Assembly (NCBI GenBank): GCA_022264855.1
Contig: JABYQU010000055.1
Location: 62,001 to 126,000 of the forward strand
Source of the DNA: Lenzites betulinus
Lineage: Eukaryota; Basidiomycota; Agaricomycetes; Polyporales; Polyporaceae
Direction of reading: 5' to 3'
DNA length: 64,000 bases
Position numbers and translations under genes: made by a program. Shown in pieces: positions 57,155 to 64,000 of the stretch (position 1 is its first letter; every line of letters starts with the position of its first letter). Under the pieces are notes generated by a model. It saw only the letters and a program-made list of their open reading frames with translations, was not told the DNA's origin and did not search any database.

Positions 57155-57638
57155 TGCGAGTCTAATAGGTTAGGATATCTGCCTTAATTTGTCGAGGTTA
57201 GAGCATTACGTGTTACAATATTAATGATGGCGTACCAGATGACAATCGCCGATGGTTGAATGTACGGGGATGCCGCGAACCAAGAGGTGTAGTACCAGGA
57301 AGCGACACAGCTTCTCAACTATCACCGGTGCCAGCGACCACAGCACCCGAGGATCCCGCCCCCTGACTCAAATATCATTGGCCGCCAGTACTAATGTGCT
57401 TCAGGAAGCTGGGCGCGTGACACCGCGGCAGCGAACGTAGTTCCTATATCGAGGGCCGAGTTCCGCCCCTAAGTTCATTTCACCCGCGCCGTACACCGGC
57501 ATCCGTGCAAAATAGCACACCATCGTAATCGGCGTTGACAACGACGTATCATGTTATTACACAGCGTCCGCATCGCCCATGTCAGCACGCCCGTGCCCTG
57601 AATATTCGCTGCACTCTGGACTGGGGGACTCGGACAGC
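57155..57638. other. Intergenic, no gene recognised
   Basis: About 480 bases between the ankyrin gene start and the 3' end of the Sld3-like gene; no motif recognised. Confidence 0.45.
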
Positions 57639-59442
57639 TCAGCGCGCCTTCGTCGGCGTATCCCCCACTAAAATCCGCCCCTGAGACCGCCCGGCGTCCC
57701 CCGTCCTCTCACAGTCAGAGCGCGCGAAGCCACCCAGGTCTCCGGGGCTGCTGCTTGCGGGGGGCGTGGTCGCACCCGGTGTCTCCGGCTCCCACTCTTG
57801 AGAGGCCGGGGCACCGAGCAGGAGAACGTCCGGCGAGCTGTTCAGTGTCCACTCGTCGCCCGCGTCCTCGTCCTCGGTGTCGTGTATGATCTTCCTGGAA
57901 TGGCCGCGTGGTCGCGCCTTGGTCGGCGTGGCGAAGTTGTCCTCCTCGTCTTCGTCTCCGTCGATGGCGATATCCAGGCTGTCCGCGCGCATGAGGCGCG
58001 TGTGAGGCGGCGCCTGCGAGGAGGAAGCGCCCCCGAAGAGGGCAGGCAGCCGCGTTTGTGTTTCGATGGGTTGTGACTGGTTCTGGGCCGTTCGCGCCTT
58101 CGTAGGCGTCGCGGCGACAAGGACGGTGCCCTGCAGGGCCTTCCCGCTCGTCTTCAAAGAGGCCGCCTGCTGTGAGCTTTGGTGGGTTTGACTTTGAGTC
58201 CTGGACAGAGAGGAGCTCTGCGCGAATGTGGACCCTGTGCGCACGAGATTCGCGCGGCTCTTGGCGCGCTCCTTTCCCTTGAAGACCGTCGTCATGCTGA
58301 CCTCGCGCACGATTGCGCGCTTCCGCAGGCCGCCAGGCCCGATGCTCACAGAACGAGACCGCTCGCGTTGCTCCTGCTCCAACGACATCGACAAGGAGCG
58401 CGAGCGCGCGCGTTTTGCAGCGTCATCTTTTACCTTTGACGAGCCAGCGGCAGCTGTAGACGCGGACGACTTCAGGCGCTTGCTGCCGCGCTTGGGCGAC
58501 GTGGGCGGCGAAAGGTCGACGGTGTCGGTATCGGAGTTGGCCGCGTCCTGGAAAAGCTTCGAGCGGAAGAGGGCGCAAAGGTCCGGCACTTTGTCCTTGA
58601 ACCTGCAAAGGACGGCCCGCAGCAGTCAGCTCACGGCATTCATCGCAAATACTGGACGTGCGGAGACGAACAGCGGCTCAACGAGGTCTTCACAAAACGC
58701 CTGCATCCAATCACGCTCGTCCTTGCTGCCGTCTGGGCCGGTCGCCGCGGACTTTGCTGACTGGGTGCGCGCGTCCCCGAGCCCGAACGTGCTGTCCACG
58801 GACCGCATTAGCTGCCACATCGCGAGCTTGTCCATGTAGCTCTCCAGGCGCTCCTCGAGCGGCTGTGGGGGCGCCTGGGGCGTTTGCGCCGTCCCACGCT
58901 CGCGATGCTTGCGTTTCTTAGACTTCGAGGGCGACAGCGGCGGTGGCAGCGGGAGCGAGAAGGTGGGATCCGGCAGGGCCTCCGCCGATGAGGAAGCGCC
59001 ATGGCCTGGCAGGGTGAGAAGGAGAAAATGCAGCAGGATCTGGATCTGAACCCTGTCCAATACACAACAAGGGTGTGAGAGGCCGGATATTCGTGGCGCA
59101 AAACACGTGGGCGACGTACTCGCGCCTTTCCATCCTCTGCAGCCACGCGTGTTTCTGCCGGTCGTGCGCCTCGTCTTCGTCCTGCCCCTCTGGGACATCT
59201 GCCTCGCTTGTTTTGTCCTTGCTGTAGGCCTCCCATACGTACTCATCTTCCGTGTGTACAGGGTCGCTTTCCTCGGTGATGAGTTGAGGGACGCGAGATG
59301 AGTACTTCTGGGATGATGCCCGCGAGGTCAGGAGGATCGGTTGAAGAAGCGAGTGGAGAACATGGGTGGCAGGTGCTTCGGAAGTCGACGGAGATGTGTT
59401 GGCAACACGCAGAAGGGAGGGGAGGAGGAATTGCAGCGGCAT
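57639..59442 (-). CDS. Sld3-like DNA replication initiation factor (probable)
   Basis: Three exons join from ATG 59442 (MPLQFLLPSLLRV) to the stop at 57639. The middle carries RREYVAHVVQIQILLHFLLL, TLPGHG, LEERLESYMDKLAMWQLMRS and WMQAFCEDLVEPLF, followed by KVPDLCALFRSKLF. This order resembles the Sld3 domain that binds Cdc45 during origin firing; I recall similar agaricomycete proteins annotated so, but ran no search. The C-terminal half is disordered and basic with CDK-type sites (S/T-P-x-K/R): PPTSPKRG, two ATPTKAR and a final DTPTKAR. Yeast Sld3 is activated by CDK at such sites. Intron borders, especially the second, are approximate. Alternative: another nuclear disordered protein. Confidence 0.55.
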
Positions 59443-62400
59443 GATTGACTAATGACAATGTGGTTAGCGGGCCGTTTGTGGACGTCGATTTAAACTGACA
59501 AGCCGCGGCGTGGCGTAACGCTCGCAATGTGATGCATTCGACGTAGCAGATCTGTATTTCTCTCGCATACCTCAGGAATACTCCGATATGCGAGGGGAAA
59601 ATGCGGCGTCCGAGTGTCTGCGCCTACCGGTACCCGAATGGATTAACGGTGCCGTCCGCGGAGCTGGTGTCGGCGCTCGCTCTCGTCGGACGGTACGATG
59701 TACGACGTCCCTTCATTGCCGTCTATGAATGCCGTGACTCTCGTCATATGTGCACCCACGCACAGTTGAATCACAGACGCCGCCCGGCTACACTGCAAGG
59801 CATGAGCGTCTCGGGTGGGTGATGCGGTCCATGGGTGGGTGTCAACGTGCTAGAAAATCGGCTTGTGATATCGGCTTAGGTATATCATTGATTTCTCAGA
59901 GTCGCCCGGGGCTACGCCTGTTCTCCGCTTAGCACCGGGGAACAGCTAAGATCCATCAAGGCGTACTTCACACCAGAATAAAATCGGAACGACTGCCCCG
60001 GCCTCGGCGGAAAACAAGACAAAGCAGCGGTCCGCCAACACGCGATAGGGTCACTTGAGTGCAGAGAGCTAATCTTGCGGGGATATCGTGAGGAAATACA
60101 GGTTCCCGGACGACCGTTTGCCGGCAATCGGACGAAGTAGGGCGCGTGCAGAACCAGTGCCACCAATGGGATTACGTAGTCTAGAGTAATACGCGCTGCG
60201 CGTACCCCACATCGTGTTCACGCGACGTCGCGGACAGTGAGCCTCGAGCAGCCCTGGAGCGTCGAGGTGTCATTGCAACGCTCCCGCGCTCCGTGGCTGC
60301 ACCGGCACATGCCGCGCGTCCTCGCAGTTTGTGCGGGATGGCCAGCATATAGAAGAGATGCCTCACCTGGGGTAACCATAGGAATTGGAGGTATGTCCGC
60401 AAAACATATTCCTCTGGCGTCTCGGTGGTTGAATCGGGGTAGGGAAGTTCTTTGCTGATATTGCGTTCCTGTGTGGCGAGCCATTTCACGGAAGGGTTTG
60501 TCGGTAAGCTGTAAATGGTATTGTGAACCGTTATCATCGATCTGGGGTCGTGTGCGTGTGTTGTGCAGCCGCGTGGTGGTGGTGGCGGAGAAAGACGCGA
60601 AAGTGCCAAACGCGTCCGTCACAGACGCGTTCAACCGTTCACGTGACGTGACACTTTCGCACTTCGGAAGATGCCGCGGCGAGTGCTTCAAGAACGATGA
60701 GCGCTGATTGGCTGGCCGGGGTCAATATGTCCATTCCTTTGGTGAAGTTCTCGCCATGACCCGGAAGACTCATCGACGCGCGGTCGCATCGCCGCTAGCT
60801 GTAGAAGCTCGGGTGATTTCAATGCGGGCGGATGCTCTGCTCTTGCGGTTGCCTTGCCTGTCCTGCGCCATCATCTCTCGTCGCCATGAGCGATAGTCTT
60901 CTCGTAATAACGCGCGCACATCTATCCGTCAAGAGTAAGAGGGCGAGCCTCGAACGCTCGGGCGGGCGCGGAGAGTCGCAAAGATGCCTCTGGGCGCAGT
61001 CGATGGGCGATTTGGTGCGCAACGCGGTCTTACATTTGACGGGCATCCCGGAGAACCCCTAACGACAACCTTTCCAGATCCAGCTCCATCTACTTCCCCG
61101 GCGCAACTTCGTCCATTATGCATAATGAACCATAATGAACGACTGCCGTTATAGGTGAACTGATCTCTACCACGCCGCGAGTCCGAGGACTGTCATCGGC
61201 TTGACGGCACTAATGAACTCCCAGCGTTGAGAAGATGTCGACCGAGTTGGCCTCGCGATTAACTTGTGGCGGTCAGCGCGACCCGGTTAATCGCCGGGTG
61301 CGTTCTACTTTCCCTCGCGGTGGACACATCGGACCTGTGGGCTTCTTCTTCGACCCTTCTGTACCTTGCTCATCGTCCATCTGCAGCGTGAGTGGGCAGG
61401 CTCCCCGTATACCTGACACCTCACCGCAATGCTCCCGAGCGACGCCCAGTGGGAACACATGGCTGCGCCGGAGTCTGTTGCATGAGTGTTGACGTTACTG
61501 ACCTCACTGAACCGTGGACGGATCTACCAGCTGGTGCGCGCTTGAGGCTCGCGCTTGTAAAACCCACTGTCGCGGACCTCACCTGTCAAAACGGTCAGCA
61601 GTTGAGCGGCTTCCGTTCACACAACGCCGGGGGCGAAGAAGCCCATAGCCGCGCGATACACTCATGGGCACCCTTTTCGAATCTTGCATCACATTTCCAC
61701 ATCTCTCCGAACGGAATGTCGTTTGCCCACTTCGTCCAGCGTTCCTCCACGACCGCCCCGTCCTCAACAGAGGCCGCGGTGTCTTGCTGCGATCAGGAAC
61801 ATGGACGTCAATGAGCACTCGGTTCGATGCGCCGCTCGCCAGCCCACCTCCATGCCTGCCCATAACCTCGTGTTTGGCCGGGGATATGACGACGAGGGAG
61901 CGGCAATACAGGGCCAGGGCATTCCGGCCTGCTCGTAGCCGCCTCCACGGCTGTCAGCCGTCACCACCGTCCGGGGCGGCAACGGTCGTCGAAGCTTGCG
62001 GCGGCGTCCTGCGCTCAGGATTCGGACGTCGATACAGTGTTCGGAGCGCACCTGCGGCATGTCCGGGGTCGTAATTAACTTCAATTACTCTCGCGCAGCG
62101 TCGATAATGGCCCGTATGGTGGGGGGAGTGCGGTCCGTTCCTAGCGCCGAGGAGTGAGCATGCACATGGGCGAAGGTGGTCGAAGCGCAGGCGTTCGTTG
62201 ACCGGCCTGGCCTGGTTGCCCTAACGTCGCTGATGGGCGATGACGATCGGCACACCACAAATTCAGTCGAGTGGTCCTGGCGACGCTAAGCGCAGCGGCC
62301 GGGCGAACGGGGCAGACGCTCGCGGTTCAGGCGATCTGCGATAATATCTCGCGCATCAACAAGCACCAACGATCGAGAAACCCTGCCCTGCGCGCGCCGT

Positions 62401-63178
62401 GACCGCTTCCCCAGACGGTCACGGCCGATCGCCCTGCCTGCTCGCGTGCGCGGGGAGCGGGACAGGGCGCGCGCCCTGCGAGGGCCAAACCGCGCAGAGC
62501 GTCCGCCGCGCGATTGGGCCGCATATCCGTCGCGACGCTCGAGCTGGGACCGCCGCCGAAATGCCGTCGTAAATGCGGGTAGTCATCCGAAGATATTAGG
62601 GTTACCCGGGCCGTCGGACATCGCGCGCGTCCTCCCTAGTAACAAGCTCTAGACTGCGCGCACGCCCTCCTTCGCACTCGCGTCGCGCGGCCTTCCCGCG
62701 TCAGAATCTCAGGACCCAAAGACGGGCCCTTGGCACGGGCGTCAGGGCGGCTCGATCGGGTCTAGCGTGCCTCCATTGCGCAACGGCTTCATCGTTTCCC
62801 CAGGGTGGTGGCAATATTCTGCTCGATCGTGACGATAAGTTTCGGTTTCGGCTCTATTTCGTCAACGGGTTCATCATGGACGCCCGTGCTCGCCCGTTCG
62901 TTTCTAAGTTGTTACCACGAGGGGGTTTGCATCTCGCGTTCCCCTCTTTCTTCCTGTCCGTGACCGTCTCCGGGTCTGGCAAACCTCCCTCCCCCCGAAC
63001 CGATGTGCTGAAGCTCCCTGGGTCTGTCTGTATCATTGCTCCGCCGAAGGCCTGAACCCCCTTCGACGCCGTGTTACTCAATCTGGTTCTTCTAATTCTC
63101 CACGCTCCTAATTAACGCACGCTCCTCCACGGAACTCAACTGTAATCGCTCGCTCACTCGCTTTCTGTCTCTACGAAT
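59443..63178. other. Long gene-free interval between Sld3-like and homeobox genes
   Basis: About 3.7 kb with no assignable coding sequence. Open frames up to about 157 codons on both strands lack motifs. It includes a nested inverted repeat at 60597-60660 and a TATGCATAATGAACCATAATGAAC stretch (overlapping parts) near 61118-61141. The last kilobase is pyrimidine-rich on the plus strand, as in a long 5' leader of the homeobox gene. Confidence 0.5.
60597..60660. promoter_or_regulatory. Nested inverted repeat with two ACGCGT boxes
   Basis: Outer arms GCGAAAGTG (60597-60605) and CACTTTCGC (60652-60660) are perfect reverse complements. Inside, AACGCGTC and GACGCGTT form an 8-bp inverted repeat around a 7-base loop, each holding an ACGCGT cell-cycle box. 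CACGTGACGTGAC, with E-box/CRE-like cores, lies at 60640-60652. This is dense for chance but its target gene is unknown. Confidence 0.55.
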
Positions 63179-64000
63179 ATGTCACGCAACCCCGCAGACG
63201 TGCCCCCCTCTGCTAGTAATCCGACCGACCAACGGCGGAGCCCTCGCCATCACCACTCGCCCCACAGACATACGCTCTCTTCAGACCCCGCCACCCAACC
63301 CTCCCAGCGAGCCTCCCCCTCTGCCAGCGCGCCCTCGCGACAACCCCCCACCTCCTCCTCTGCGCGCGTTGAAACTCCCGCGACGGCCGTCCACGCATTC
63401 GACCTAGAAACGGACAGGCACCAGCCAGGGCGCCCGCTTGAGCGCTCGAGCCCTTCCGCATCATCCTCGCAAGGCGACATGGCGGACACCGAGATGGAAG
63501 CGGGCCCGAGCAAGACCACCGCATCCGAGTCGGCCCCCGAGGGCCCGCCGCCAAAGAAGAAGCGGACGCGCACACTGACGACCCCGCATCAGGCGGCTGT
63601 TCTGCACGCACTACTCGCGCAGGTACGTCTCGCCGCGCGCGCGCCCCTCGAGGAGCTCACTTATCCGCGCACAGTCCCGATTCCCCACCACGCAAATGCG
63701 CGAGGAAGTAGGACGCTCTATCGGACTCAGTGCTCGCAAAGTGCAGGTGCGTTGCTCGATTGCTGCCGGGTCGCGCTGGGATCTAATGCGTTGTCCTGTG
63801 CTCGCGTAGATTTGGTTTCAGGCAAGCGAACACAATCTTTCCGTTCGCGACCGCTTATGCTGACTCGCAGGCTCCCGTCAGAACCAACGCCAGAAAGCGC
63901 GGCGCCCGCGCGGTCAGGCAGCGACCTCTGCGCCCCTCACGCGCCCGCCTCAGTTTGGGCCTTTTACGAACGCTCCCCCTGGGTCAGCCTCGAGCGAGGT
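63179..64000 (+). CDS. Homeodomain transcription factor (5' part, runs off window)
   Basis: Exons 63179-63622, 63675-63746, 63810-63821 and 63882 to the edge join in frame. A Ser/Pro-rich, disordered N-terminus of about 125 residues precedes PPKKKRTRTLTTPHQAAVLH, a basic stretch leading into the homeodomain. Helices 1-2 follow (ALLAQSRFPTTQMREEV, GRSIGLSARKVQ), then the recognition helix IWFQNQRQKARR with the invariant W, F, N and R. It should bind DNA in the nucleus. The WFQ codons sit in a 12-nt exon whose downstream intron has a GC donor (63822). Basidiomycetes use homeodomain factors in mating and fruiting-body development; which class this is cannot be told from the fragment. Confidence 0.87.
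   Translation, partial: MSRNPADVPPSASNPTDQRRSPRHHHSPHRHTLSSDPATQPSQRASPSASAPSRQPPTSSSARVETPATAVHAFDLETDRHQPGRPLERSSPSASSSQGDMADTEMEAGPSKTTASESAPEGPPPKKKRTRTLTTPHQAAVLHALLAQVRLAARAPLEELTYPRTVPIPHHANARGSRTLYRTQCSQSAGALLDCCRVALGSNALSCARVDLVSGKRTQSFRSRPLMLTRRLPSEPTPESAAPARSGSDLCAPHAPASVWAFYERSPWVSLERG

Noticed and set aside
1..64000. CRISPR arrays, tRNA or rRNA genes, intact transposons
   Set aside because: No regular direct repeats with spacers, no convincing tRNA boxes, and no transposase or reverse-transcriptase motifs were seen in either strand.

Overview
The window reads as nuclear DNA of a filamentous basidiomycete, most likely an Agaricomycete of polypore type. Genes are broken by many short introns (about 50-70 bases) with fungal splice signals, coding exons are GC-rich, and the recognisable proteins have agaricomycete character: F-box proteins with divergent leucine-rich C-termini, a secreted purine-nucleoside-permease-like protein, two family-15 mannosyltransferases and a HVA1/DUF2945 Tudor protein. 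No tRNA, rRNA, CRISPR array or intact transposon was seen. Gene structures below were joined by hand from splice signals and family knowledge; no search was run.

Layout, left to right. A partial FSP1/AIFM2-like oxidoreductase lies at the left edge. An F-box gene follows (1.4-3.0 kb). Then comes a block bounded by a 2.3-kb inverted duplication (3.9-6.3 kb and 19.2-21.5 kb), each copy carrying a related F-box gene. Inside the block are two paralogous multi-pass membrane proteins, an intact 12-exon M20 amidohydrolase divergent from an FSH1-type serine hydrolase, a Cys-rich membrane protein and a bromodomain protein. Further right are an A1 aspartic protease (22.9-25.9 kb), a gene-poor stretch (25.9-29.4 kb), the purine-nucleoside-permease-like gene, an F-box gene, a GT15 mannosyltransferase, an MDP-1-type HAD phosphatase, a nucleotidyltransferase-like protein, a second GT15 gene and the small Tudor gene.

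The most unusual locus is 45.0-49.5 kb. It is a head-to-tail array of four small genes (138-142 aa) with the same three-exon structure. They look like stand-alone RNase III folds in which all four catalytic acidic positions are replaced. Each has its own TATA-like box about 100-135 bases before the ATG. I know of no description of such an array, and it is the best candidate here for an undescribed system.

The right end is housekeeping: a MON2 endosome/Golgi trafficking scaffold, a small ankyrin-repeat protein, a Sld3-like replication factor with several CDK-type sites, a 3.7-kb gene-free interval holding a nested inverted repeat with two ACGCGT boxes, and the 5' part of a homeobox gene that runs off the edge. 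Most genes appear independent. The clearest relationships are local duplications (F-box pair, membrane pair, GT15 pair, RNase III-like quartet) and one divergent hydrolase pair.
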